From: a virus
IMG/VR virus record: IMGVR_UViG_3300047510_001256
Location: 62,001-126,000 of that record
Strand: one strand, 5' to 3'
Length of the DNA: 64,000 nucleotides
Under the pieces are notes generated by a model. The model worked only from the letters and a program-made list of their open reading frames with translations, was not told where the DNA came from and did not search any database. Positions 47,894 through 56,540 of this stretch are shown here, one piece after another; positions within the stretch are counted from its first letter, which is position 1; the number at the start of each line of letters is the position of its first letter. A program made the translations under genes and the position numbers.

Positions 47894-49722
47894 CTTAGGA
47901 CAGTTCTGATTCCCTTTACTTCCATTTTATTTTTTATTTGTTTATAAAATTGTTTAAAATCAGTCGTGATGAAAACTTGGAACTGAGGAGACGCAGTGAT
48001 GGCCCCTTTATATCTTACCTCCAAATTTAACAAAGGAAGATTATCAAGTCTCATAGTGTAATACAATTTGGCAGCGGATGCCGTAGGTTCAAATGCTTGA
48101 CTCTTACCATTCCAAGTTTCTAACACCATAGCACCAGGCTTCTTAATAGCACTAGGATTACCAATTGAGTTTATTCCCGAAGAAAACATAATATTAAAAA
48201 TTTCTTTCATCAAAGCTGTGCTCTTTTCATCAACTTTTCCCACAACAATTTTTCCAGTTCTCTTATCAATACTTCCCGTTCCAGTAATCAAACTAAAATA
48301 GAAGTGGGAATTTTTGACGTATTCGTTAATATCTAATCTAAAAGCAAGATCTAAAAATTCCCTAAAGTTATTAGGGTCTGACATCACACGACGAAATACT
48401 TTATCTAAAGTTTCAAAGAAAAAATTATTGGGATATTTTGTTCCTCTATATTCTTTTCCTGTAAGTGAAGCATTTTTATCATCTCCAGAGAGAGCATTGT
48501 TTAATTTAGTTTTCCAATCAGAAGCAGGTTTTGTGGGCCAGTTTGTTGGTTCTACATTATCACCTAATTTTTTTCCAGGAGGAAACAATGGAGGTGGTCC
48601 AAGTTTTACCATATAAACTTGCTTCCAAAAATTTTCTTCAGCAGTTTTCATCTCATTTTTTTCATTGCTCTGTGCTTTCAAATAAAGGTATCCAGCTTTT
48701 TGCTTACCACTTGCAGAAGCTTCACCAACCAAAGGTTTATTTAAAAGAGTTGGGTCATCATTCAAACCCGATTTTTTCTTTAAAGATATTCCCCAGTAAT
48801 ATTCAACACTATCTTTAGTAAATTTTATAATTAAATCGGACGAATTGTATGCTTTAATTAATTGATCTTTAGTAGGATCTTTTCCTTGCAACCCAGCTCG
48901 CTTGAGTTCAGCGTCCCATTTAGAACCTGTTTGAAATACTTTATTCACATTAGCATTATTTTTTCTCATTAAAAAATTAACCCAGTTAGAGACAGAAAGT
49001 GCTTTTGCTAAATTTACAATATCTCCCTCAATTAATTTTGCTTCTTTGTTACTATGCCCTATAACTTGTGTATAATTTGAATGAATTTCTTTAGTAATTT
49101 TATTAAGTGCTTCATTTCTATCAGCAACATTCATCGTATTGATGTTTGATACCGGAATAATTTTACCCATAGCAATCAAAGTTCCAGTCATCAATTCATG
49201 AGGATCTCCTTTATCCGATGTAAGACCCTTCGCATAGATCACAAAAAGATTGATTGGACTACCTTCTATATTTCCATCTTCATTGTATTTAAATGCTCTC
49301 AAATAAATTGTGTTTGCTCCGTCAGAGTAAGATGCGTTTCTAGTAAAAGCCCAATCTTCAACAACAACATTCATTAAATTCATCGCAAAGTATGACTGAT
49401 ATTCTAGTCTAATACTTTCCAAGTGTGGTCCCATAGCATTCCACACTTTACTCAATACATTATTTCTCTGATTGTTATTGTGAACAGTTATTTTTAATCC
49501 GTATCCAGACTTTTCCAACTTCCCAACAGACCTATTGTTATCTACTGGATGAGTATAGGCAAAATCATCATCAGATAAACCACTATTGTGTTGAGAAATT
49601 ACTTTAGCAATATCAATTCTCTCAGCAATAATTTTAGATTGTCTCTCGTAAAATTTTTTGGCAACATCCGATGATGGACTTATTTTCCCGACATTATTTC
49701 TAGTAAGTTTTTTTACTGCCAT
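47890..49722 (-). CDS. Large hypothetical protein, possible PD-(D/E)XK nuclease core, 610 aa
   Basis: Start ATG 49722 (MAVKKLTRNNVGKISPSSDV) with TAGGA upstream; longer frames run into tRNA-Ser. Residues near 165-180 read GDPHELMTGTLIAMGK and near 275-300 SSDLIIKFTKDSVEYYWGIS followed by LKKKSG: an E...D...(S)xK arrangement like PD-(D/E)XK nucleases. The C-terminus (NLEVRYKGAITASPQFQVFI) is globular. It overlaps the ligase-like gene by 4 bp. A late-like box AATAAATA is at 49748-49755. The nuclease reading is a pattern match only. Confidence 0.62.
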   Translation of the reverse strand: MAVKKLTRNNVGKISPSSDVAKKFYERQSKIIAERIDIAKVISQHNSGLSDDDFAYTHPVDNNRSVGKLEKSGYGLKITVHNNNQRNNVLSKVWNAMGPHLESIRLEYQSYFAMNLMNVVVEDWAFTRNASYSDGANTIYLRAFKYNEDGNIEGSPINLFVIYAKGLTSDKGDPHELMTGTLIAMGKIIPVSNINTMNVADRNEALNKITKEIHSNYTQVIGHSNKEAKLIEGDIVNLAKALSVSNWVNFLMRKNNANVNKVFQTGSKWDAELKRAGLQGKDPTKDQLIKAYNSSDLIIKFTKDSVEYYWGISLKKKSGLNDDPTLLNKPLVGEASASGKQKAGYLYLKAQSNEKNEMKTAEENFWKQVYMVKLGPPPLFPPGKKLGDNVEPTNWPTKPASDWKTKLNNALSGDDKNASLTGKEYRGTKYPNNFFFETLDKVFRRVMSDPNNFREFLDLAFRLDINEYVKNSHFYFSLITGTGSIDKRTGKIVVGKVDEKSTALMKEIFNIMFSSGINSIGNPSAIKKPGAMVLETWNGKSQAFEPTASAAKLYYTMRLDNLPLLNLEVRYKGAITASPQFQVFITTDFKQFYKQIKNKMEVKGIRTVLR

Positions 49723-49747
49723 TCCTACAAGTACAATGCCACAGGAA

Positions 49748-49755
49748 TATTTATT
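49748..49755 (-). promoter_or_regulatory. Late promoter box AATAAATA
   Basis: About 26 bp before the 610-aa gene and just after tRNA-Ser; it fits late expression of the three-gene cassette. Confidence 0.45.
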
Positions 49756-49758
49756 AAG

Positions 49759-49842
49759 CGGAAAGGGTGGGATTTGAACCCACGGTGCTACTAACACGGC
49801 AGTTTTCAAGACTGCTGCCATAAACCACTCGGCCACCTTTCC
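49759..49842 (-). tRNA. tRNA-Ser (anticodon UGA)
   Basis: Acceptor GGAAAGG/CCTTTCC, anticodon stem CAGT/ACTG with loop CTTGAAA, long variable arm and T-arm GTGGGTTCAAATCCCAC. Reads TCA. Confidence 0.96.
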
Positions 49843-49848
49843 AATAAA

Positions 49849-50022
49849 TCACCAATGCCTGATGACACCAGCGATAATATAACAATTAGTTATAAAGTAT
49901 GTAGCGAACAAAAATGTTCTCATGATGGCAACGGCATCAGATTCTTTATCACAATCACTTGCTTTTTGACCTAATGCCTTTGCCCATATACGCCAGAGGC
50001 GTCTACAGGTCGCCTTCTTCAC
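49849..50022 (-). CDS. Small conserved membrane protein, 57 aa
   Basis: GTG start at 50022 with GAGAA upstream, overlapping mazG by 20 bp. MKKATCRRLWRIWAKALGQK, then ASDCDKESDAVAIMRTFLFA and TYFITNCYIIAGVIRHW. The basic RRLWRIWAKALG amphipathic part followed by a membrane helix and C-terminal VIRHW recurs in cyanophages. No function known; located downstream of the replication genes and upstream of tRNA-Ser. Confidence 0.7.
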   Translation of the reverse strand: MKKATCRRLWRIWAKALGQKASDCDKESDAVAIMRTFLFATYFITNCYIIAGVIRHW

Positions 50023-50407
50023 GATTCTCAGAGTAGTAGATATCAAACTGACCACCAGGATAACGCTTCTCAAGTTTCTTCACATTGCGCTCAAGAACTT
50101 CCTCAAAGGAAACTCCAAGTGCCAGAGTTGCTTGAGCAACATACCACATGATGTCACCGAGTTCAATGATCAGATGCTCGCGGTTATCTTCATTAAAAGG
50201 TTTGCCTTGGAAGATCATCTTCTTAACGATCTCAAGAAACTCACCACCCTCAGCATTAATGCCAACGCCAGCAGTAAGCAGTCGTTCAATATTGGCACCC
50301 TTACGATCCAACTCAACGAGACGATCAGAGAGGGCAACAAAATCTGTTGAAGCATCAGAAGTAACTGCGTCAACAAATGTTTCGTATCGTTTGAAATCAA
50401 TGTTCAT
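50003..50407 (-). CDS. mazG: MazG nucleotide pyrophosphohydrolase
   Basis: 134 residues, single MazG domain. Metal-binding helices: AEGGEFLEIVKKMIF (ExxE) and IIELGDIMWYVAQ (ExxD). MazG proteins hydrolyse nucleoside triphosphates such as dGTP/dCTP or ppGpp; in cyanophages a role in nucleotide pool control has been shown more convincingly than ppGpp removal. It follows gp41 by 2 bp and is part of the gp43-uvsX-gp41 operon. Confidence 0.96.
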   Translation of the reverse strand: MNIDFKRYETFVDAVTSDASTDFVALSDRLVELDRKGANIERLLTAGVGINAEGGEFLEIVKKMIFQGKPFNEDNREHLIIELGDIMWYVAQATLALGVSFEEVLERNVKKLEKRYPGGQFDIYYSENREEGDL

Positions 50408-50409
50408 GT

Positions 50410-51792
50410 TTAATAAAATTCAGAAAATTTACTTATCCTGTTCTTGTTGTCAAAGACTCCAACATTCGCATCCTCTTCTAGGAAATCAAGATCAGATGCT
50501 AGGTCGCTGTCATCTCCAACATTATAGAGCTTCATCTTCGCTCTGTCAATACCCACTTTGAACTTTCGTTTGTCTGTGGGATCGTTGTATCTGTTCTTCA
50601 ACTGCTTCACCATGATGGTGCCTTCCTGTTCTAATTCCTCTGTGGAGATTAAAGCAAACATAAAGTCAGCAGTAGCAGGAAGACCGAATGATTCGGAAGT
50701 GTCAGTCAGTTCCAGATCAGTATTACCAAATCCAGAACGAGTTGTCTGTGTAGCAGAGACCAAAGGCACCTCATACTTCACAGCAAGACCACGAAGTTCT
50801 TCAGCAATAGACTTCACGAAAGTGTAAGAGTTCACAATGGAACCTTTGAGTCTTGCTGAGTTACAGATGTTGAGATAGTCAACAAAGATGATATCCGGTT
50901 TGAATTCTTTCTTAAGAGAAAGTTCATTCAGCAATGCTTGGAAGTGTCCAGCATGTGCTGATGCTGTTGGATACTCTTTGATGATCAATCTACCACGAGT
51001 CTTGCGACTCAGTTCTTCAACAGAACTTTTGAAACGATGCTCAGGAATGCTCACCAGATCCTTGATGTTAGTGTCAAGAAGGTGGGCGTCAATCCGTTCA
51101 GCAATCTTTTCCTCTGCCATCTCTAGAGTGATGTAGAGGACGTTGTAACCATCCATCAAACACGATCCTGCCATGTGGCACATGAACAGAGATTTACCAA
51201 CACCAGTGCCAGCAAGGGCAATGTTCAGTGTCTTCTTAGGCAGTCCACCTTTAGTGATGTAATTAAAGGTGTCAAGATCAAAGGCGATCTTCTCTTCTGT
51301 TTGATGATAGAAGTTGTATCGTTGATCAATACAATCTAGATAGTCGTGTCCGATGTGTTCATCAAACGATACTCCCAGGGCCTCTTGTAGGATACTTGGG
51401 ATCGCATCCTTTGATAGTTTTTTATCACTTCCTTCCGCGATCTTGACTGACTTGAGTAAAGCATTGTAGATTGCTCGCTCCTGACACCATTTCTCTGTGG
51501 CATCAACGAGCCAGGAATAATCAATCTCAGTATCCGAGAATGCCTTGACCATCTCCACAGAGTTTTTAAGATCGTCTTCAAAGACATCTTTACGAGAGTT
51601 AAGTTGAAGAATGACAACTTCTTTCGTCGGGATCTTGTCGTATTTGGTAGAGAAATCATAGATCTCTTCATAGATAAATTTTTCAACTTGTTCAGCAAAA
51701 TAGTCTGGTTTGATATGAGGAATGACTTTACGATAGTATACGGGATCATTCAGCAAGTTGCGAAGAATCGTATTCTCAAGTCGTTCACTCAT
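50410..51792 (-). CDS. 41: Replicative DNA helicase, T4 gp41-like (DnaB family)
   Basis: 460 residues from ATG 51792 (MSERLENTILRNLLNDPVYY); an ATG two codons earlier is possible. Walker A LAGTGVGKSLFM, Walker B DIIFVDYLNIC, and the DnaB sensor region PLVSATQTTRSGFGN. Hexameric 5'-3' helicase that unwinds the fork and recruits gp61 primase. It overlaps uvsX by 8 bp and has mazG after it. Confidence 0.96.
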   Translation of the reverse strand: MSERLENTILRNLLNDPVYYRKVIPHIKPDYFAEQVEKFIYEEIYDFSTKYDKIPTKEVVILQLNSRKDVFEDDLKNSVEMVKAFSDTEIDYSWLVDATEKWCQERAIYNALLKSVKIAEGSDKKLSKDAIPSILQEALGVSFDEHIGHDYLDCIDQRYNFYHQTEEKIAFDLDTFNYITKGGLPKKTLNIALAGTGVGKSLFMCHMAGSCLMDGYNVLYITLEMAEEKIAERIDAHLLDTNIKDLVSIPEHRFKSSVEELSRKTRGRLIIKEYPTASAHAGHFQALLNELSLKKEFKPDIIFVDYLNICNSARLKGSIVNSYTFVKSIAEELRGLAVKYEVPLVSATQTTRSGFGNTDLELTDTSESFGLPATADFMFALISTEELEQEGTIMVKQLKNRYNDPTDKRKFKVGIDRAKMKLYNVGDDSDLASDLDFLEEDANVGVFDNKNRISKFSEFY

Positions 51793-52792
51793 CGTCATCT
51801 ACTCCATACTTAAATTGTTTTGAGATCGCAGTATCAATCTGTTCCAGGACTTCAGGTGTGAAGAACTTTTCAGGATCCTTCATGATCTCCTTACCCCAGA
51901 ACTTCTTGCCATCAATCTCGTAGCGACCACCACTGCTGGGCCACGGAGCATAGTCTAGCAGACCATGATACCTTTGTAAACCCCTTGCGTCAAAGAAGAG
52001 TTGGACCTCTGCCTTGGATCCTTCCTTTGTCAGACGGGACTTTTTCGCCTCGCATTTAATAATGTTTCCGACATGTTCTGTTCCATCTTTCTCTTTCTTC
52101 TTTGATAAGAAGATAATAGTAGAAGAGGCATACTTAAGACCGCTACCACCGCCCATCTCTTTAGTAGGAACATAGGAACCAATTACATCGTAGGTGTGAT
52201 TTGTCATTAACATGGGGATACCTGCCTTACCAAGTTTCATTGTAAGAACTCGGAAGGTAGATTTTACAATCTGTGACTTGGTGAAGTCTCTAGCTTCACT
52301 GCCTTTGATTGCGTCATCAACTTCTTTCTGAGTTGGCAGATTGCCTAGACTATCTAGGACAAACATCATGGGTTTCTTTTCATCTTGCTTCAGATAGTTC
52401 TCAACAATTTTGATTGAGACCTCACGGAATTCTTGAATAGTTTCTACAGGATATAGTAATACGCGAGAAGTATCAATACCTCTAGACTCAAACATGTCAC
52501 TGGAAATAGCAGACTCGCTTTCAAAATAAACGACCATGCCATCAGGATTACTATCAAGGAAATACCTAACGACACTAAGACAAAAATAAGTCTTCCCAAC
52601 GCCGCTCTCTCCTGCCAAAGCGGTGATCTTGTTTGAAGGAATGCCTCCAAAAATTGAACCACTAACGATGGCATTGAGCATGTAAGAACCAGTATCAACG
52701 AAACCGCTGATGTCGCCAGCAGCAACTCCATCGGATACGAATCCAACATATTCATTTTTACTTTCTTTGACTATTTGATTTAAGAATTCCAT
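51785..52792 (-). CDS. uvsX: UvsX, RecA-like recombinase
   Basis: 335 residues. Walker A AGESGVGKTYFCLS (near 61-68), Walker B MMFVLDSLGNLP, and KEMGGGSGLKYASSTIIFL in the DNA-binding loop region. Catalyses strand exchange in recombination-dependent replication and repair. C-terminus is acidic (GVDDDE), as in T4 UvsX. Lies 2 bp after gp43. Confidence 0.97.
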   Translation of the reverse strand: MEFLNQIVKESKNEYVGFVSDGVAAGDISGFVDTGSYMLNAIVSGSIFGGIPSNKITALAGESGVGKTYFCLSVVRYFLDSNPDGMVVYFESESAISSDMFESRGIDTSRVLLYPVETIQEFREVSIKIVENYLKQDEKKPMMFVLDSLGNLPTQKEVDDAIKGSEARDFTKSQIVKSTFRVLTMKLGKAGIPMLMTNHTYDVIGSYVPTKEMGGGSGLKYASSTIIFLSKKKEKDGTEHVGNIIKCEAKKSRLTKEGSKAEVQLFFDARGLQRYHGLLDYAPWPSSGGRYEIDGKKFWGKEIMKDPEKFFTPEVLEQIDTAISKQFKYGVDDDE

Positions 52793-52794
52793 AT

Positions 52795-55296
52795 TTAAAA
52801 GAAGCTAAGAACAGAAGTTGTTTTTTCAGATTTCCACCCAATACATTCTAGCACATTCTGAACTGGTTTGAGAAACTTCTTCTCAAATTGTAGGGAGTAG
52901 TCAACATACTTCTCAAGATTAAACTCCTTTGGAATCTCACCAAAGAAAGCAATCACTGCTTCACCAATTGGATTTGGATCTTTAAGATAAACGTATTTGA
53001 CTTTCTCACCCTCTTGGATGGATTGGTATTTGTATTCAATTTTATGTTTTTTAAGAAGGTAATTATAGATCAGAGATCCCTTGACGGCAATTGGTGTGCC
53101 AGTCTTCTCACCTTTCTTGTAGATTGTATAAGGACTACGATACTTTGCCAGATTATTTACGCCGCTAGGAGTAGCAATCGCAGCATAGTTTTGTGTCTTG
53201 GTATCCTTCTTGACTTCAGCAATGTAATCAATCAGATCTTCATTTGTTTTGTTGATGATGATCTGATATGCCTGATACAATTTGTCTCTGAAGTATTGTG
53301 GAGTTGAGGATCGTGCGGTCTCAAGACCACAGATCTTCAGTTTAGGTTGCTTGTATCTAACACCCTCGCTGTCCCATACATTCAAGGCATAGCGTTTCTT
53401 GGCAGTCCAGAATCCGCGACTAGCGATGTTCTCTCGCTTCATCTTCATCTTCTGTTCGTATGCGTTCACATACTCTGCCAGCGTTTGGTAAGAACTTTCA
53501 ATAAAAGGTTCAAGTTCCATCGCACACACCTTGTCAAGGAAATTAACAATTTCCTCATCAGTTTTTTCTCTTCCTTGGAGTATACATTTGACAAAAGGAC
53601 CAAGGTTAAGATACATGGAATCAGTATCCATAGCAACGACATAATCTTCTCCATCAGTTTTGAGAATCTTATTGAGATGTGCGTTCATACACTTCTCAAT
53701 CCAGCGAATAGAAAGCTGACCAGACAAAGTAATTGCTTCAGCAATCTCCAGCATATAATAGCGGAAGTGCTGGTTTCCAATCGCACCATAGGCAGAGTTG
53801 AGTGAGATCTTCTTTGCCATCTGAATGTTATTGTAGCGAGCAATATCTTTCATCAACTGAATTGTTGGTGTCTTTTCATATTGCTTCTTTGCCTCAAGCA
53901 TCTTCTTCTTATAGATCACACGCTCATCATACATCTTCTTCATCATCTTAGGGAGAAACCCTTGCTTGGTTGTATCGTAATACGTTCCATTGGCGCAGAG
54001 AGTTTTATCCTCAAGATCAGAAAGATTCAGTTCTTGATTAAGCAGTTTGTCTACATTGACAGAAGGATGACGCTGTGGCAGTAGAGTCTCTGGGGAAAGA
54101 TTATACTGCATGATCAAGTGAGGATACAGAGAGTTAAGGTCAAAGGAAATTACCCAGTCATAAATGCCGGGAATAGGTTCCTTGACATATGCTCCAGCAT
54201 ACTTCTTGTCTTTCTCTGATTCAGACTTAGGTGGAATGGCAACTTTATTCTTCAGCAATTCAATGTAAATGTAGTTGTCCCACATACGAACCTGCGAGAA
54301 TACATCCTCAAAGTTTACCTTTGCGTCGTATGCCATAGTGAACGCAAGGTCAAGAAGCTTCATCTTGTCATCAAGTTGATCAACAAGGCGAACGTCATGA
54401 ATGTTATATTCAATAAACTTCTGCCAGTCTTTGGTATAGAACTCTTTGAACGTATCGTATTCAGAGTGATCTAGTTTTGTAGCACCAAGTTCCACAAAGC
54501 AGATGTGATTCAAAGCATATGATTCTTGATTAGTATAAGTAAACTTTTTGTAAAGTTGAATGTAATCAAGAATAGACATGCCAAGAATATCACATGCTGT
54601 CTGCTCTTTATTATTGATTTCAATCTTGCGAGTTGAAACAAGTCTCCACGGCGAAAGCATCCGAAGATACTTGTCACCAAGAATTCTAGTAATACGATTG
54701 GCGATGTAGGGCATGTCAAAGAACTCTACGTTCCAACCTGTGATCACATCAGGATAATTCTCTACCCACCAGTGAACAAAGTTGGTGAGCATTGCCTGCT
54801 CATCTTTGAAATGTAGATAATCTACATCGTCAAACTTATTGTCAAATGGTTTTGCTCCCCAGACAGTGATGCGACCACTATAAGAGTCCTTCAAACTAAT
54901 GGACAGGATTGCTTGGTCTGCTGTTTCAATATCTGGGAAACCATTTTCTGCTGCTGTCTCAATGTCAATATTAAATACACGGATCAGAGAAGCATCGTAT
55001 TTAATCTCATCCTCAGGATGTTCCTCGGCAATGTATTGATAGAGATAGCGTGTGTTTCCATAGACGGGAACATCTGTTTTAGAACAACGCTTTACAAAGT
55101 CCTTTGCTTCCTCAATAGATCCTTGAGGAACAGGGGAAATGAGTTCACCTTGTAATGTTTTCCACTCGGAATAATTACGCGATTTGATATAGAGAGTAGG
55201 GGCAAAAGGAACCTTCTCAGTAATCCTCTTCCCCCCCTGATACCCCACCACCAGCAGGCGGTTCCCCGCCTGTTCTATCTTCGTGTAAAACTTCAT
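52795..55296 (-). CDS. 43: DNA polymerase, family B, T4 gp43-like
   Basis: 833 residues. Exonuclease motifs: VFNIDIETAAENGFPD (Exo I), ITGWNVEFFDMPYI (Exo II); polymerase motifs: SFDLNSLYPHLIMQYNLSPE (A), KKISLNSAYGAIGN (B), VVAMDTDSMYLN (C, DTDS). Proofreading domain is intact. C-terminus ends KTTSVLSFF, which fits the clamp-binding tail of gp43. The first 80 bp overlap the end of the next upstream gene. Co-operates with gp45 and gp44/62 from this window. Confidence 0.99.
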   Translation of the reverse strand: MKFYTKIEQAGNRLLVVGYQGGKRITEKVPFAPTLYIKSRNYSEWKTLQGELISPVPQGSIEEAKDFVKRCSKTDVPVYGNTRYLYQYIAEEHPEDEIKYDASLIRVFNIDIETAAENGFPDIETADQAILSISLKDSYSGRITVWGAKPFDNKFDDVDYLHFKDEQAMLTNFVHWWVENYPDVITGWNVEFFDMPYIANRITRILGDKYLRMLSPWRLVSTRKIEINNKEQTACDILGMSILDYIQLYKKFTYTNQESYALNHICFVELGATKLDHSEYDTFKEFYTKDWQKFIEYNIHDVRLVDQLDDKMKLLDLAFTMAYDAKVNFEDVFSQVRMWDNYIYIELLKNKVAIPPKSESEKDKKYAGAYVKEPIPGIYDWVISFDLNSLYPHLIMQYNLSPETLLPQRHPSVNVDKLLNQELNLSDLEDKTLCANGTYYDTTKQGFLPKMMKKMYDERVIYKKKMLEAKKQYEKTPTIQLMKDIARYNNIQMAKKISLNSAYGAIGNQHFRYYMLEIAEAITLSGQLSIRWIEKCMNAHLNKILKTDGEDYVVAMDTDSMYLNLGPFVKCILQGREKTDEEIVNFLDKVCAMELEPFIESSYQTLAEYVNAYEQKMKMKRENIASRGFWTAKKRYALNVWDSEGVRYKQPKLKICGLETARSSTPQYFRDKLYQAYQIIINKTNEDLIDYIAEVKKDTKTQNYAAIATPSGVNNLAKYRSPYTIYKKGEKTGTPIAVKGSLIYNYLLKKHKIEYKYQSIQEGEKVKYVYLKDPNPIGEAVIAFFGEIPKEFNLEKYVDYSLQFEKKFLKPVQNVLECIGWKSEKTTSVLSFF

Positions 55297-55537
55297 GATA
55301 TGTAAGATACGCTGCTTTTAACTCTGGACCCGGTTCTATCATAGTATCACAATCCATGAACCGGATGGCGCATTGTGACACTTGGTAATCTGGTATGTAT
55401 CTCACCAGTTCTTGATCTTTGACAATCATTGGAGACTTCAGCAGAAGATCTGGATCACCAATTTCGGTTTCCAATTCTTCTGCCTCAGCTATGATCCAAT
55501 CACTCTTCAGTTTCAGCAGGAGTATCAGTTGACTCAT
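55217..55537 (-). CDS. Small protein overlapping polymerase start, 106 aa
   Basis: Start MSQLILLLKLKSDWIIAEAE at 55537 (an ATG 5 codons earlier is possible). ELETEIGDPDLLLKSPMIVK and LELRY-like VRYIPDYQVSQCAIRF follow; the last 27 residues (HEDRTGGEPPAGGG...) overlap gp43 in another frame. The front half resembles small Sm-like barrel proteins seen next to gp43 in cyanophages (KSDWIIAE.EEL..EIGDPD). Function unknown; overlap with both neighbours suggests coupled translation. Confidence 0.75.
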   Translation of the reverse strand: MSQLILLLKLKSDWIIAEAEELETEIGDPDLLLKSPMIVKDQELVRYIPDYQVSQCAIRFMDCDTMIEPGPELKAAYLTYHEVLHEDRTGGEPPAGGGVSGGEEDY

Positions 55538-55871
55538 CTTCGGGGATCTCATCTACAATATCGACAGAATTAAAGTATTCAATTTTTTCAGCAAAGGCAG
55601 CATCAAGATTTGGATCTGGTGCTGTAACACAAACAACCGCATCATAAGGAACTCGGAAAACTCTGTCGAGAGTAAATGGATTCCAACGAGCAAATCTTAC
55701 CTTACTTCTATCAGCAGGATCTTCAGCTTCAGGATTTTCGTAAAGCTCTAGAGCAAAAGGATCACTCAATTGAAGACCAACTCCTTTTCTATCATCTCCT
55801 TCGCCTTGATAAATTTCGCGCACTTCACAGATAATATTCTGTCCAGTTTTCAACGTAACAATGGATGCCAT
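55500..55871 (-). CDS. Sm-like barrel hypothetical, 123 aa
   Basis: MASIVTLKTGQNIICEVREI, then YQGEGDDRKGVGLQLSDPFA and FARWNPFTLDRVFRVPYDAV with VCVTAPDP. The front half (LKTGQ.IICEV.EI...GV.L.DPF) fits an Sm-like fold; the C-terminus is acidic and disordered (EIPEDESTDTPAETEE). Conserved beside gp43 in cyanophages. It starts downstream of a strong early promoter at 55895-55923. RNA binding is plausible, not shown. Confidence 0.72.
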   Translation of the reverse strand: MASIVTLKTGQNIICEVREIYQGEGDDRKGVGLQLSDPFALELYENPEAEDPADRSKVRFARWNPFTLDRVFRVPYDAVVCVTAPDPNLDAAFAEKIEYFNSVDIVDEIPEDESTDTPAETEE

Positions 55872-55894
55872 AATAGTATTCAAACCTCTTAATT

Positions 55895-55923
55895 AGTATA
55901 GCAAAAAATATGGGGGGCGTCAA
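55895..55923 (-). promoter_or_regulatory. Promoter for the gp43 operon, in a terminator loop
   Basis: TTGACG (55923-55918), 17 bp, TATACT (55900-55895). The -35 lies in the loop of the GGGGGGC/GCCCCCC hairpin at 55912-55930. Confidence 0.8.
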
Positions 55924-55930
55924 GCCCCCC
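55901..55930 (-). terminator. Terminator after hsp20 overlapping a promoter
   Basis: GGGGGGC-TTGAC-GCCCCCC (55930-55912) followed by ATATTTTTT. Stops hsp20 transcripts while its loop holds the -35 of the next promoter. Confidence 0.8.
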
Positions 55931-55939
55931 TGAGTTTAT

Positions 55940-56374
55940 TTAGAACCAGTCTTTTCTTTTGTGATGATCAGGAACAATCTTACCCAACATGATTGTTAAG
56001 AGCCCATCCTCAAATTCAACTGATCTAACTTCCGTTTCATCTGTGAGGGTCCAAGATCTGGTGAAAGATCTTTGAGCCATTCCTCTGTGGATAAACGTTG
56101 TGTCTGTTTCTCTGTCTTCTTTTTGTCCTTCCACGAATAGTTTTCCATCTTGGGTATACACGTTAACTTCTTTTTTCTTAAATCCAGCCAACGCAATCTC
56201 AAGTCTAGACTCTACATTACTAATTTCAATGTGATTGTATGGTGGATAGTTGGATGACGTTTCGTGAAGAGTGAAAATTCTATTGAAGTATTCGTCCATA
56301 CCGATGGTATTTTTCGTGATCTTATCCATGAGGACAGGAAGATCATTAGCAGTATAACGCATTAAAGTGTTCAT
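55940..56374 (-). CDS. hsp20: Small heat-shock protein, Hsp20/alpha-crystallin
   Basis: 144 residues from ATG 56374, with AAGGAGAAA as ribosome site. The alpha-crystallin domain is at about 50-140: NVESRLEIALAGFKKKEVNV, GKLFVEGQKEDRE and SVEFEDGLLTIMLG. N-terminal region MNTLMRYTANDLPVLMDKIT is typical of cyanophage Hsp20. An ATP-independent holdase that probably helps virion assembly or protects proteins under stress. A weak promoter (TTGTGA/TAAATT) may lie near 56475-56505. Confidence 0.95.
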   Translation of the reverse strand: MNTLMRYTANDLPVLMDKITKNTIGMDEYFNRIFTLHETSSNYPPYNHIEISNVESRLEIALAGFKKKEVNVYTQDGKLFVEGQKEDRETDTTFIHRGMAQRSFTRSWTLTDETEVRSVEFEDGLLTIMLGKIVPDHHKRKDWF

Positions 56375-56540
56375 TGTTTTTTTTCTCCTTGATAAGCGAG
56401 TGTGTGAATTAGGATCCCTAAGGCATCCGTAGCGTATGGGGGGTGATACCACCTCTCTCCCATCACTACTAATTTATCACACTTTTCAAATTTTCACAAC
56501 CACTGAAAATTACGGATTACTGAAAAATTTAGTTCGGTTC
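56375..56540 (-). promoter_or_regulatory. hsp20 upstream region, 166 bp without gene
   Basis: Contains the hsp20 ribosome site, a G/C-rich stretch (GTGGTATCACCCCCC) and a possible promoter TTGTGA-17-TAAATT on the minus strand. No gene or tRNA seen. Confidence 0.4.

Noticed and set aside
49723-49836. N-terminal extension of the 610-aa gene
   Set aside because: The extra 38 codons read through tRNA-Ser; ATG 49722 has a ribosome site.
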